Shown here in pieces: positions 13,116-24,159 of a DNA stretch of 64,000 nucleotides; positions within the stretch are counted from its first letter, which is position 1, and the number at the start of each line of letters is the position of its first letter. The position numbers and the translations under genes were made by a program. The DNA is from Apostichopus japonicus. Taxonomy: Eukaryota > Echinodermata > Holothuroidea > Aspidochirotida > Stichopodidae. The stretch spans positions 11,425,764 to 11,489,763 of the forward strand of contig NC_092583.1 in assembly GCF_037975245.1 (NCBI RefSeq), written 5' to 3'. Under the pieces are notes generated by a model. It searched no databases and was not told the DNA's origin. It was given only the letters and a program-made list of their open reading frames with translations.

Positions 13116-14070
13116 GCCAGTGGGGGATGTGTTGTGATCCCCGTGTTTTCGCTGGGTGGAGGGGGGGGGGTGGCCGTAGCCCCACCCGAGAAGTATACGT
13201 GGCTGCACCCCTGGACATAAATTAGTGTGATAAGAGTATATGATTAGCACGGTTCACATAGAATGGTGTATGCGCATATATTACTGTCAAACTTTAATCA
13301 TATATTTTATATGGGTAATCTAAGTGAACTTTCTAAATGCACTGAATAAAAATAATAAAATAGAAACCAAAGAAAGGATACGTTAGTTTGAAAAGACAAC
13401 ATAAATCGGAAGGCTAAATGACCTTATAAGAGATGATTTAAAGGGACCGTCAGAAGTTGTTTTCTCATAGGCCTATATAGATATGACAAGTTTGTCCAAT
13501 TGTGAGCCCGAGAAACTGACATAAACCAAATTAAAGGGCGCCACAAAATGAAACAATATTTCCCTTTTCTTATACCTGGCTTTGGAAAAGGAGTAATGTG
13601 TTTATACGAACAATTTAATTGTTGAGCAGGACTTTTAATGACCAAGTAAGGAGTTCGTAAATACAAATTTACGATATATGAGACAGATTTTAGAAGTTTC
13701 TAATTATCATACTATATAGGGAAATGATCGTTTGACAGTTGTTAAATCCCCTCATTCGTGGAAGAGGTTACTCTTATAGGCTTGCCATACATACACGTAT
13801 AGTCAAACACAAGCCGCCGGTGTTCATATTATCACGACAAAACTATAACTGCACACGTTTCCTATGGATTTAAATGTCATCTATATCATGCCCCAATTTT
13901 TTTTTAACTGTTGATAATTCCTAAAAACATCCACTTCCTCCAAATTGTGTTGATCCGTGAAGAGATTTAAAACATCTGATTCTTAAAGATAAAATGTCTT
14001 TGTGGGAAATACAAAGGGCGAAAGAGTCTTTAACCATCACCAAGGTTGAATATCTTTGTGTATCTTCTCT

Positions 14071-14151
<81 letters not shown>

Positions 14152-14152
14152 C

Positions 14153-14184
<32 letters not shown>

Positions 14185-17100
14185 AACATACATACATACA
14201 TACATATACATATATACATATATACATACATACATACATATACATATATACATATATGATTTCTTGGCATGTCCTCTATATAGTAAAAGAATCTTAATGT
14301 ATGAAATAATCCCTATGGACCACGGTGAGTATTAAGTATGGCCCAACGTGTTTACTACGGGTCCCGGGTAATGTGAGGACAGATATACAAATCTGTAATT
14401 CTTAGGCATTGTTATATGCCGTTTATACAGCTGTGCAGTGTGTTATTGATGATAACGTTTACAATATTTCGAGTTTAGAAAGCTTAGAAACTGAGGTGAA
14501 CTGATTGCATGTATGCACCCATTGTACCTCTCCTTCTGTGTTGCATTGTTAAATTGCTTACGAATTTGGAAGTATATATTAGATCCTCCTGCAAGCAGGA
14601 ACTCGCGAAGAAGCCTCATTGGCTTATCGAAGCCGCAAGCTGACCGAAGTCAGTCTCTTACATTCATATTTAACGTCCATGATTATGAATTGTTAATTGT
14701 CAACAACTCTGTAACTGGACGACATACATTAATCTTGGAGTGACTCGAACCGGGGACCTTATGATTGAAAGGCAGCGGCGTTAACCACTGAGCTAACACT
14801 CCACAAGCAGCTAACACTCCACAAGGAAGTGGTTGAAAGAACATACACGGACACCCTTGTAAACAGCACATGATGAAAAATTACAATACAAATATAAGTT
14901 TTTTTTCCTTATTTATTTTGAAATGAATCTCAACTAAAGTTTAACCTAAAAAGACTCGTTAGCCTATGCGATTTATAAAATATCGATTTCAGCGTTGAAT
15001 TTTATTCTGTTGACAAATGCAACAGCTGTTTTTCCTATTTTACAGATGGCATGGAATAACTGCATGTGTCAAGACTATATCATGAAAAGACCAATTCTCA
15101 TTCTCATTCTCATTCTCTTTCTTTTTTTACGACATCTTTAACATTTTAATTAGTAAAAGATCAGCTATAACGGATGAGTAACATAAACTCATCATTTTCA
15201 AGGACATCCGTCTATTACCAAAAAAGAACTTAAAAGAAGAGGAAATATTAAACGGTAAAATAAAAGCCAGCAGGCGTGTGAACTTAGACTTGAGGGTATG
15301 CGTGTGTAAAGGCTATGGTGTGCTACATATATATGACCGTTGTCTTTATGTAAAGGTCTGAACTATTGTAGCGTGCTATTAAAATTTTGCTAAATATTGT
15401 TAAAAGCACACCATGGGCGGTTTTGGCTCTCCTAATTAGGCCTATGTACCGGAATATAAAGACCGTTCAATACTAAAGACAATCATGATTAAATCCAAAC
15501 AGTGAAACAAAATGCATTAAGAGTGGCAGTTTAAAAATGCCTTTGAGGTTTGAGCTAAAGAGTGACCATTATCTGAGTGCCAAGCATATTTTGCTTGGGG
15601 GAGGGGGAGAGGAGGGTGTGGATGGCGAGGGTGTGGGGTGGACGGGCGGGGGACTTTTATAGCAGTTTTGGGGTTCTTTAACAACTTCATCAATTGTGCC
15701 GAAAATTAGTGAATTCGTTATAGGTCCTATAGAGAAAGCTCAACATTTATGTATCGGAAAAAATAGGAAATGATACCGATGTAATTAGTCGGACAATAGC
15801 TTTTTGAATAACATTGCAGTAACGTTATGCATAACCACAATACACCACTAACAAGTATATTTGCTTCAAGCATATTTTGCTTGGAGGGAGGAGGGTGTGG
15901 GGTGGGGAGAGTGTGTGGTGGAGGGGTGGATGACTTTTAAAGCAGTTATTTTGCGTTTCCTCTAACAACTTCATCAATTGTGCCGAAATTAGTGAATTCG
16001 TTTTAAGTCCTACAGAGAAAGCTCAACATTTATGTCTCGGAAAAAAAAATAGGAAATGATACCGATGTAATTAGTCGGACAATAGCTTTTTGAATAACAT
16101 TGCAGTAACGTTATGCATAACCACAATACACCACTTACAAGTGTATTTGCTTCACCTTTTTCCTGGAAGCTGGTAACTTTAGTTAAAAATTGTCTTGAAA
16201 TCGTGACGCCGGTAATCTGCGGATAAATATGCCCAATCACTTCTAGGCCTCTCGTTGAGAAAATAACAAAGTTCAGATGCTCAGCACTTAATGCTATATG
16301 CAAATAATATGCAAATAATATGCAAATAAGCAGGCACAGTTTGGTTTAGTCCTCGAGTGTTTAAACAGGTTAACGTGACGGTGTATAACTCGTACACATG
16401 GCATTAGATACTCAGAAAAACTGATAAAAGTTTTCCTTTATCGTCCTTGTGACCTTTGCTGTATGCAAATAATATGCAAATAAGCAGACACAGCTTGGTT
16501 TAGTCCGCGAGTGTTTATACTGGTTATATCGTGACGGTATATAACTTGTACACATATTGCATTGTATACTAAGAAAAACTGCAAACAGTTTTCCTTGTTC
16601 GTCCTCGTGACCTTTGTACCCGATATTAGTTGCACTCCAGTGATTTTGTACTAACATCTTCGAATTCTGAGCATATTGGCTTTCTGTTATTTTTCATATA
16701 AAAGTACAAACCGCATCTTGTACTCAACAAAACTATTAATATCTGTTTCTTATACAGGTACAAAGTTGTCAATTTAATTTAGAACTATCAAAATAACATT
16801 TTACAACTATCAAATGAATATTTTAGCAACTAATTCAATTATTAGCTAATGAATTTTAATTTCCAAATATCCAAGGAGGATTTCTCGATTTTATCCGTTT
16901 GTCACATCAGTTATTGTGTGTGAGTAATGCTGTGTGAGTTGGTTTAAAACATATGCGGTACTGAACTCAATGTATGCATGAAATCCAAACGCAAAGTTTA
17001 AAGCTTGATGTCACATATTCCCTGGCTAAAGGTGGTCTTCATTGTCTTATGTGGTAGGCTACCACGAACTTCCTCTTGCGGTGACTAAAACAAAGTTAAT

Positions 17101-20100
17101 GATGACGAAACATCTAGATTGAAATAAGGAAAGAAGTCGTGGTAAACTCTTCCGGCTGAAGGGTCATTCGTTGCAATCTTGTGGTAATTATTACTGTATG
17201 GAAGCGTTTGGAGATAGATTCAAATCTAGTACACCGGTGCATGCATATATTATACGTTATTTAAGTAAGAGTGACACCCCCGTCCCGCACCCCCCCCCTC
17301 TCAAAAAAAAGGTTAGCATTTATGTTTGGCGATTTCGTGAAATTTTTATCCTTAATGGGAACCCGATGTATTATTTGAGTGTATACAGATTCTGATTTAT
17401 GTCTTGTAGTAACCCGGGCTTCAAATTTATAGAGTCGCACCATTTGTAATTTCTCATGTGGAATGGGTTTATTTTTTTTCTCAATAATAAGTACAAAAGC
17501 GGGGGTTTTCTTCGATTTGGTTTTGTGATTTAGCATTTCTTAAATGTCAATCTACAGGTTTGTGTGCATGGTTAATCTTTCACATCGCTGTTCCAAAGAT
17601 AGCATACGTCTTACACACATGAAACAAAAGAATGTTACGACTGACGTCACATTTCCGTACTGGTCTGCAGACATACATATTGAGGTCAAATGACTCATTA
17701 CTAGAACCAGACGGGTGGGTGGGTGTTACAGCTCACATTGCTATAGTCTTTGCCAAGGCGTTTGTAATACTCTTTTTCTCGCATTCAAACTGTACATGCC
17801 TCAGAGTCTGTTTCTGCCTATACCACGAATGTGCTGGCTGGCCCACTTTTTTTTTTACATGCCCGAGGATCTGTCCGATACAATCGAAAGCGTTGCCGCG
17901 GGCGTTCTCTGAGCAGTACAGCAAATATATACGGGAAAATAGCTTTATGAAAAAGAAAGGTACACTAGGATGTTCATACTATGGTCTTTACAAGACTATC
18001 ATTGCTGTAACGCAGTCACACGTGCGTGTTTAACTATGTAGAGACGCTGTAAAAGTATGCACTGCACAGACGCACTTTTGTTGTACCCCTATCCAAACTT
18101 GCGATCACCCTACAATTGAACTGCAAATAGATATACTTCTTCTCTCTTTTTGTAGGGGGGGGGGGGGGGTGATAAACTTGCGATTATGGATTAAAAATCG
18201 TTACATTCATGTAGCTCGTTTATGCAAGTATATATTGGAGAACGACGGTAACAATTTTGTAGAGTAATTTGGCGGGAATAGGTCTTCGTAAGGAACCGCT
18301 TAATATATGTTACTCTCTTTTTTTTCCTGCCATGTTCTTCTGATAAAACCGTCTGTATACTAGTCATGGCAAATTGAAAATCTAGCTATTTGTAAAATTG
18401 GAATTAGCAATGTGTTACGTAAAGGGTACAGGCTGCAGGACTTCATGAACTTGCCTTCTGTAGTGGGACCAGTCCCACTGTTACTGGGAGGCGTTAATAG
18501 TGCTCTTTCATACACGTTCAGAAATGAACATTGGTCACTATTGCTAAATTACACTAGGATGTGTAGAAACTATGTAACACTTTAATCACCCTCTATTCTA
18601 CAGTCTAGTTCAATAAATTATATTGATTGAATCCTTGTTTTCTTGTTTCTTTCTTTCTTTTATTCTCTTTAATTTTTTTATTCTCTGTTGTTTGTTCTAT
18701 GTAGAGGCATTATCAGACAGAAATCCGTGCTCTTTCCGTGGTACCATTTTACTGCATAAACAAGCCAAAAAACTCGATCCGTGCACAGATTGTGTCTGTT
18801 TCAATGGAACCACGACATGCAACATTGAGTCTTGCCCCGCAGAACTGGGATGCGAGAGCAGCAAAGTTATTATCATTCCAGAAGAATGTTGTCCACAGTG
18901 TCCATATAGTAAGTATCATTTTATACCATGGCTGCATTTTTTTTCTGATGTTATATTATGTTTTTCTTCAAATAAAACATTTCCCATTCCAAAGTTAGTT
19001 TTACCTTTAGAGTCAGCCTTCAGATATAATATAAAGATAAAAAACGCAGAGGATAATATCTATGATTGACATATATGTAAATATATGTAAATGACAATTT
19101 ATGCAGAGCAAAATTACGCTATACATTATAAAAGTTCACATATGAGGCTTATTGTAACACGTGCAAAAGCCTGTACCACCGTCAAACCTAAAATTAAAAT
19201 CAAAAGTGCCAAATGTCGAATTATGTTTTTGATATTACAACATATTTAACATATAATATACGATGACGTTTGTTGTAACACGATGTGTAATATATGTAAT
19301 TAACATATTGTTGTTATATTTGCAGTTAGTTTTAACGTACGTCGATAAATCAACAAAGACCAATCATTACATTATTAATAGTAACATAGTTTCCTTCTTA
19401 ACTATGTTTCTTTTCTTGTTTTTTTGATACTTATACAGAAATGTTGGTAGCAGATACGCACATTCTACTCGACGAATCAATCAATTTCACAATTGGTGAC
19501 ACGGCAAAGATCAGATTTGGTTTAGATATTGAAGTTGACAGAAAACTGACATCGAGAACCGTTCGTGGTGAAAATCTTTGGAAACTAGGCGCTTGGATGA
19601 GTCCAAACGAAGATGGGTCGGGCCCGAAATTTTCTCACAATGAAAACGTGTTCACGGAATTAGATGCTGCTAAAGAATATTCGAAACCAGACTATCCACC
19701 TTGGGATTGGCAAAAGTTAAGGCACACGTTGATGTTCAGCGGAGGAACGTGTGACGATTTCAAATATTTCTGTGTCGAATTCGGAGAAGCGGACGATCCG
19801 CTACCGACATATGACCTTCCGTTTACTATGGGACCATTGTACGATGAACACGAACGACTGGTAGACTGTAAGCCGCTTGGTACCTGTGCCGGTGGTAAGT
19901 TTGCTGCCCAAGTATGGCCGCTCCCCTATAACGTTCTTTATAAAACTTCACCCCCCCCCCAAAAAAAAAAAAAAAGTGAGAATTGATCACTCTATTTGAA
20001 GAGTGAATTTTCCAACTCTCACCTAAAGGCTGGCTTTCACGCAAATATTGGTTTAATTTGCAAACGACTTCCTCAGTTTCCAATTGTGAGATATATCACC

Positions 20101-21618
20101 CTCAAAAAAACAAAAAAAAAATGTATTGAAAATACTATAATATAATTGGAACAATGAAAAAATATTGTTACTTATTAGTCGGACCAATATGGCCTTTAGA
20201 CAGTTATGGGTAAAATAAACAAAGATATTTAAAATAATGTATACATAAACATCATCAAGTTATGACTATATATATATGAAACTCTATAAACATAATTAGA
20301 CCCTTTTCAAAAACATTAGTTGTATAACTTGAGAGGGGTGGGGCATGAGGTGGGGGCACCACATTGACTTTAAATGTTATATATTACTGTAACGAATTAT
20401 GTTCTGAAATGATCACCATTGCTATTTGAGAACTTATATGCAAAATGGCGTTTTAAAAAAAAAAATTTTTGTTCATTTAATTTGTACTTAACATCACTCT
20501 TACACAAATTTCCTAACATTCTACACACTCCATTAACACCACGCTTTTGGTGTTACACCGAATTTCACATATGACGTCATGTTCCGTTTGTCATTTGTCA
20601 CAGTCGTTTTGTTTGTTTTCTATGTATGTATTGTTTTTTTGAAAGGCCACCATTATCCTAAATAAGATTTGTAATTATTAATATTAATATTGATATATTG
20701 TTATTATTATTATTTCATCAGTCGATTGTTTTCTTAAAAATTGAATCAATATTATGATTCATCGTATGCTTTGTTATAATTCTACTTCCGTTAAATTTCT
20801 ATCTCTCCAAACTCATGTGTTCTTGTTCTTGTTCCTTTGATTTTCATATTTTCTTTTCTTTCTATAAAATGATATGTCTAATAGTGAAGAAGGAGCCCTC
20901 GATAGTCCGTGCCACTGCAAGTTTGGAAACCTCACCATGGCATCATGGCACCGTGGCACCGTGGCACCGTGGCACCATGGCACCGTGGCACCATGGTACC
21001 ATGACACCACGGCACCATGACACCATGGCACCACAACACCATTGCACCATGACATTATGGCACCATGGCACCATGACACCATGGCACCATGACACCATGG
21101 CACTATGGCAATCAAATGTTACTACTGCTGCTGTAATGTTTTCGAAAAGAAATCTATACAGTAGTTCTTTTCTCTTTGTCATTTATTTGAAAAATTAGAT
21201 TTAAAAAAAAAACGAGTAGATGGAAAATATCAGTAGCTAGACCTAACGGAACATCTGTTATGGCGCTGCTGTGGGGCTTATACATACTCCATTTATCGAG
21301 TTTCCTTTCGACATTTTTTGATGTACTTACTAGAGTATTCATAACAGCCATAAAAGAAATTTAAGTAACACACCAGACAATATATATATATACAATATAT
21401 ACACCACAATATATACACCACAATATATATATTCATACAATAAATATATACACCAGACAATATATATAGACAATATATATATATATATATATTTTGTTCT
21501 AGTAAACGCTTGTGTGACCGAAGACGTTGACTGCGATGGCGACGTTGACGACGTTGACGACGTTGGCGACGCTGACGACGTTGGTGACGTTGAAGACGTT
21601 GACGACACAACCAGTTGA
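12202..21618 (+). CDS. Gene 1: secreted vWC plus module A protein (spliced gene span)
   Basis: Join of 12202-12334, 18705-18908, 19439-19894 and, less surely, 21503-21618. The product is about 302 residues: signal peptide (1-25), Ser/Gly-rich linker, one vWC domain (about 45-112), one 152-residue A module (113-264) and a proposed Asp-rich tail (265-302). All introns have GT-AG ends and are phase 1. vWC domains are known for binding growth factors or matrix proteins, so a secreted extracellular role is likely, but the exact job is unknown. Unlike genes 2 and 3 it lacks modules B, C and D: I searched the + strand down to 30 kb for their cysteine cores and found none. In module A it is closer to gene 3 than to gene 2. 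The first three exons are firm; the last exon is the weak point. Confidence 0.75.
13052..13113. repeat. (TA)n microsatellite
   Basis: TA dinucleotide tract with two TG interruptions. Confidence 0.95.
14073..14257. repeat. (TA)n / (CATA)n compound microsatellite
   Basis: A pure TA tract of about 75 bp that grades into CATA/TACA tetranucleotide repeats. All Tyr/Ile/His open frames on both strands here are artefacts. Confidence 0.95.
14583..14820 (-). mobile_element. tRNA-derived SINE-like element
   Basis: On the - strand, 14803 down to 14736 reads as a tRNA-like head of 68 nt. It has an A box (TTAGCTCAGTGGTTAACG), a B box (GGTTCGAGTC) and ends that pair (GGAGT with ACTCC). The rest, down to about 14583, would be the SINE body. 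A 17-bp duplication of AGCTAACACTCCACAAG lies next to the head. The clover-leaf is imperfect, so I do not call it a working tRNA gene. Confidence 0.6.
15582..16153. repeat. Tandem duplication, two 286-bp copies
   Basis: Copies 15582-15867 and 15868-16153 abut exactly. Each runs from AAGCATATTTTGCTTGG through a G-rich purine block to TATTTGCTTC. They differ mainly in the G-rich block and by scattered substitutions. Each unit begins with a small AAGCATATTTTGCTT palindrome. Confidence 0.9.
16309..16616. repeat. Two direct copies of a 150-bp segment
   Basis: 16309-16457 and 16463-16616 both run from ATGCAAATAA repeats through CACAG(T/C)TTGGTTTAGTCC to CGTGACCTTTG. ATGCAAAT is also the octamer motif, but here it is simply repeated and I claim no function. 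Confidence 0.8.
17741..17966 (-). repeat. Dispersed repeat, copy 1 (possible decayed coding element)
   Basis: About 225 bp that recurs in opposite orientation at about 56190-56405. Shared words include GAACGCCCGCGGCAACG-like and GATCCTCGGGCAT-like stretches in complement. On the - strand it gives a partly open frame with [11 protein letters not shown] recognise no family. It may be a fragment of a larger mobile gene. Confidence 0.65.
18705..18908 (+). CDS. Gene 1 exon 2: vWC domain
   Basis: A 204-nt phase 1-1 exon, TGTAG|AG at the start and ATATA|GTAAGT at the end. It encodes 68 residues with ten cysteines in the vWC order: [33 protein letters not shown]. The CCPxC end and CxxCxC centre are the hallmark of the domain. 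It is nearly superimposable on the second exons of genes 2 and 3. The domain is complete. Confidence 0.93.
19439..19894 (+). CDS. Gene 1 exon 3: module A
   Basis: A 456-nt exon (152 codons), acceptor TACAG|AA, donor GGTG|GTAAGT, phase 1-1. The product has the module A marks: [11 protein letters not shown], then [11 protein letters not shown], then YPPWDW, then C-x6-C around FKYFC followed by VEF, and a final C-x5-C (CKPLGTC). It is strongly similar to the gene 2 and gene 3 A modules, closest to gene 3 (shared [15 protein letters not shown], DDPxPTYDL). No known domain name comes to mind. Confidence 0.93.
19895..21502 (+). other. Gene 1 proposed intron 3
   Basis: Holds C/A homopolymers (19951-19976), an 8-bp minisatellite (20936-21113) and interrupted TA tracts (21380-21492). 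No B, C or D module exon is present here. Confidence 0.45.
20936..21113. repeat. 8-bp minisatellite, unit CACCATGG
   Basis: About 22 units of CACCATGG and variants (CACCGTGG, CACCATGA, CACCACGG). Long open frames on both strands, rich in His/Trp/Pro, are by-products because an 8-bp period cycles through all frames. Confidence 0.95.
21503..21618 (+). CDS. Gene 1 candidate last exon: Asp-rich tail
   Basis: After an acceptor TTTTGTTCTAG, the phase required by exon 3 gives 38 codons, then TGA at 21616. The peptide starts [17 protein letters not shown] and continues as an Asp/Val/Gly repeat ending DDTTS. For: correct phase, plausible polypyrimidine tract, two cysteines, a natural stop. Against: a 9-bp repeat (GACGTTGAC) stays open in any frame, and genes 2 and 3 show no matching tail. 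If real, the acidic tail could bind cations; that is inference. Confidence 0.4.
21531..21606. repeat. 9-bp repeat, unit GACGTTGAC
   Basis: Eight or so units of GACGTTGAC with variants (GACGTTGGC, GACGCTGAC, GAAGACGTT). It underlies the proposed Asp-rich tail of gene 1. Confidence 0.9.
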
Positions 21619-22940
21619 CTAAGGCAAAGTATCACTTTCTTGTAATATTGGTTTGATCAGGGAGTTGTTATGATTTGATCTACGTGATATTTGATCATTT
21701 ACAGCGACATGTGACACAGTTAGACATGGTTTTCTAAGCTACATATATAATCGGCATGTATGCAGATATTCATTTACGTCCATATCTTGTCAAGCTATTT
21801 TATCTCTCTCTGTTTTGTCTTTCTTTATATATACTTGGACCGGAATCTCACATCATGACGTTGGATTACCAATCTAATATGAACCCGTTTCGATGTATAC
21901 GTCGGTACCTTCTTCGTTCACAAGAGGACTTGTCAACAGATAAGTTATTTTATTCTTCTATTTCTAAAAAAAAAAACGTGAAAATAGTTGATACTTCTAA
22001 AATAGCAGGATGATTAGTTTTTTAAGAATTTCCATGCATGTTACGAATATATGAACATTTTTGATTTTTTGTTTCTCTCATTGTTTTGGGTGTTTTTCTT
22101 ACAAAGTATGAAATAGCTTGAAAAGTGATAATAAGGTCATCAAATAGGTACTGTGACAATATCGGTCGATATAACTTGATAAACGCCTCCATTTCAATTC
22201 AAGTAAATATTTTAGGCAAAATGAGAAGCAAATATTTAGATACCAAAATAATTCATAGGAGTTCATTTTAATGTATGAACCAACTTAAAGATGGACAAGA
22301 TTACATCACTTGCATCTAAGATCATCCTGAGATCGGCAAAAATTGATAAGCAAATAGTGGGAACTCCACCCACCCCCACTTACACCCCTGTACGGCTATA
22401 CTCCTGCGTTGATGTCCCCCCACCCACCCTCTCCTCCCCAAATCGGATACTCTGGCTACGGGCCTGCTTACGTCACTGTTCTTTTGTTCTCTTTTCCCCC
22501 CTCTTGTTCTCGATCGCATTCTCGTCATCTTCGCTGGGTAACGCTGTTTTCCGTGACGCGTATGGAAGTAAGGAAGCCTGAAGTCATCACACATTGGTTC
22601 ATTGTATATCTTGTGCGTGTATTGGAGAGATAACTACAGACAGACAACAACTATATATACATATCGTCTTCTTATCATCTACAAGTGTCCAGCAGCCAAA
22701 GTTTGGTAGGTTAAACATGAAACACTGGGACAAATCATGTGATTCTATCAACCGGAAACATCTAGTTTGTTCACGCTGGAAGGACGCGTTGGAAAAATCT
22801 GTACAATTATTATGTTGATGATCGTAAAGAATTGTGAAGTTTTAAAAATAAAACAGTAAAACAATAAACAATGGAACATAAAAATATTAAAACATTCCTT
22901 GATTTGGTTTACATCTATCATTAAAAAAGTGGACATTTTG
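21619..22940. other. No gene recognised
   Basis: Another frame, 21704-21870, is open behind an ACAG acceptor in the same phase, so it is an alternative last exon for gene 1. A worn hAT-like end, GGCTACGGGCCTG, lies at about 22455-22467 without a matching left end. Confidence 0.35.
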
Positions 22941-22943
22941 TTG

Positions 22944-23376
22944 TGGATATATATTTGATCAGCTTGGGGCAATGCAGTCGGCCAAATATTTGAGCAGCTC
23001 GGAGCACTGCAGTCGGCTATATATTTGAGCAGCTTGGAGCACTGCAGTCGGCTATATATTTGAGCAGCTTGGAGCACTGCAGTAAGCTATATATTTGAGC
23101 AGCTAAGAGCACTGAGTCGGCTATATATTTGAGCAGCTTGGAACACTGCAGTCAGCTATATATTTGAACAGCTTGGAGCACTGCAGACGGCTATATATTT
23201 TGAGCAGCTTAGAGCATTGTAGACGGCTATATATTTTGAGCAGCTTGGAGCACTGCAGTCGGCTATATATTTTGAGCAGCTTGGAGCATTGCAGACGGCT
23301 ATATAATTTGAGCAGCTTGGAGCACTACAGTCGGCTATATATTTTGAGCAGCTTGGAGCACTGCAGTCGGCTATAA
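22944..23376. repeat. About 34-bp tandem satellite
   Basis: About 13 units of GAGCAGCTTGGAGCACTGCA followed by GTCGGCTATATATTT. Each unit has a CTGCAG palindrome and a TATATA box-like word. Later units carry an extra T (TATATTTT). The frame reading SSLEHCRRLYIL is a by-product. Confidence 0.95.
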
Positions 23377-24085
23377 GTTGCTCCAGATCTATTTCATTGT
23401 TAAAGAAGTATTATAGGTGTAAGTAAAGGCTGTACGGCCTCCACGGCTTGTGACGATTTTCAAAGTAAAATTTGTTTTGCATAAGTACGTTTGAATAAAT
23501 TCATATTACGGTTGTACTATACGGTTAGCGAAGCGTAAAGGACGTTTGTAGCTGTTGTTCACGGGCCACCGCCTCCTTCCCATGCACCAGTCACATCTAT
23601 GATTGTTGCTATTGCATTGAAGCTTTTATGAGGGTATGGTACCATCTGGACCATTCCCCTGTAAACCCCCCATACCCTTTTTTCACTTTCTTTAATTTTA
23701 GAAACGTATACCTTCGATCCTCTTGAAAGTTGAAACAACAAAATGTTGAGGTAAGAAATAAATAAGAAAAGCGGTGGTATGAAATGATATATTTCACAAG
23801 ATTTAATCATATTACTTAGACTGATAACAAAGAACTTTTTTAACAATTCATGTTTATTACTCAAGTTTTTTTTATGAATGAATTTTAACATTAATAATTG
23901 TAAATATCTTGCACATTTCCATGAATACAAGCTGCATTATAGAAAGGACATTGGTACCCCATGACAACCCCCCCCCCCCCAAAAAACAAACAAAAAAAAA
24001 ACAATATATATGTATATATATATGTATATATATATAAATGAAAATCGTAATAAGTTGGAAAATCAAGAACAGTGAAAAAACTTTC
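23377..24085. other. No gene recognised
   Basis: No supported gene. Poly-C/poly-A tracts lie near 23969 and TA tracts near 24005-24040. Confidence 0.4.
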
Positions 24086-24159
24086 AGCCTCCACCGGGAT
24101 TCGAACCACGGGCCTCCCGCTCTGTACGCGGACACCCTAACCACTAGGCTATGGACGCT
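24086..24159 (-). ncRNA. tRNA-like sequence (tRNA pseudogene or SINE head)
   Basis: On the - strand, 74 nt, the exact size of a tRNA. Ends AGCGTCC and GGAGGCT pair with one mismatch. The A box region (TAGCCTAGTGGTTAGGGTG) and B box (GGTTCGAATCC) are intact. The anticodon stem TCCGC/GCGGG closes a 7-nt loop GTACAGA. The T and D stems have mismatches and the predicted anticodon (ACA) is unusual, so a pseudogene or SINE head is likelier than a working tRNA. Confidence 0.55.

Larger units (their letters stand above)
12335..18704 (+). other. Gene 1 intron 1 (6.4 kb)
   Basis: Contains (TA)n tracts (13052-13113 and 14073-14257), a tRNA-derived element (about 14583-14820), two tandem duplications (15582-16153 and 16309-16616) and one copy of a dispersed repeat (17741-17966). 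A possible worn hAT-like end (GCTGCACCCCTG) lies near 13213. I see no exon. The open frame 17632-18033 belongs to the dispersed repeat. Confidence 0.7.

Noticed and set aside
14030..14297. Several Tyr/Ile/His open frames on both strands
   Set aside because: Pure translation of TA and CATA microsatellite.
17632..18033. 133-codon + strand frame with hydrophobic and Cys-rich parts
   Set aside because: It lies across a dispersed repeat that recurs at 56.2 kb with stops in that frame; no splice context.
21293..21635. Reverse frames rich in Ser/Thr or Arg/Gln
   Set aside because: Products of the 9-bp GACGTTGAC repeat and TA tracts.
23164..23376. Repeat protein reading SSLEHCRRLYIL
   Set aside because: Direct translation of a non-coding satellite; unit length changes break the frame elsewhere.
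24086..24159. Functional tRNA gene
   Set aside because: Mismatches in D, T and acceptor stems and an unlikely anticodon; kept as a tRNA-like sequence.
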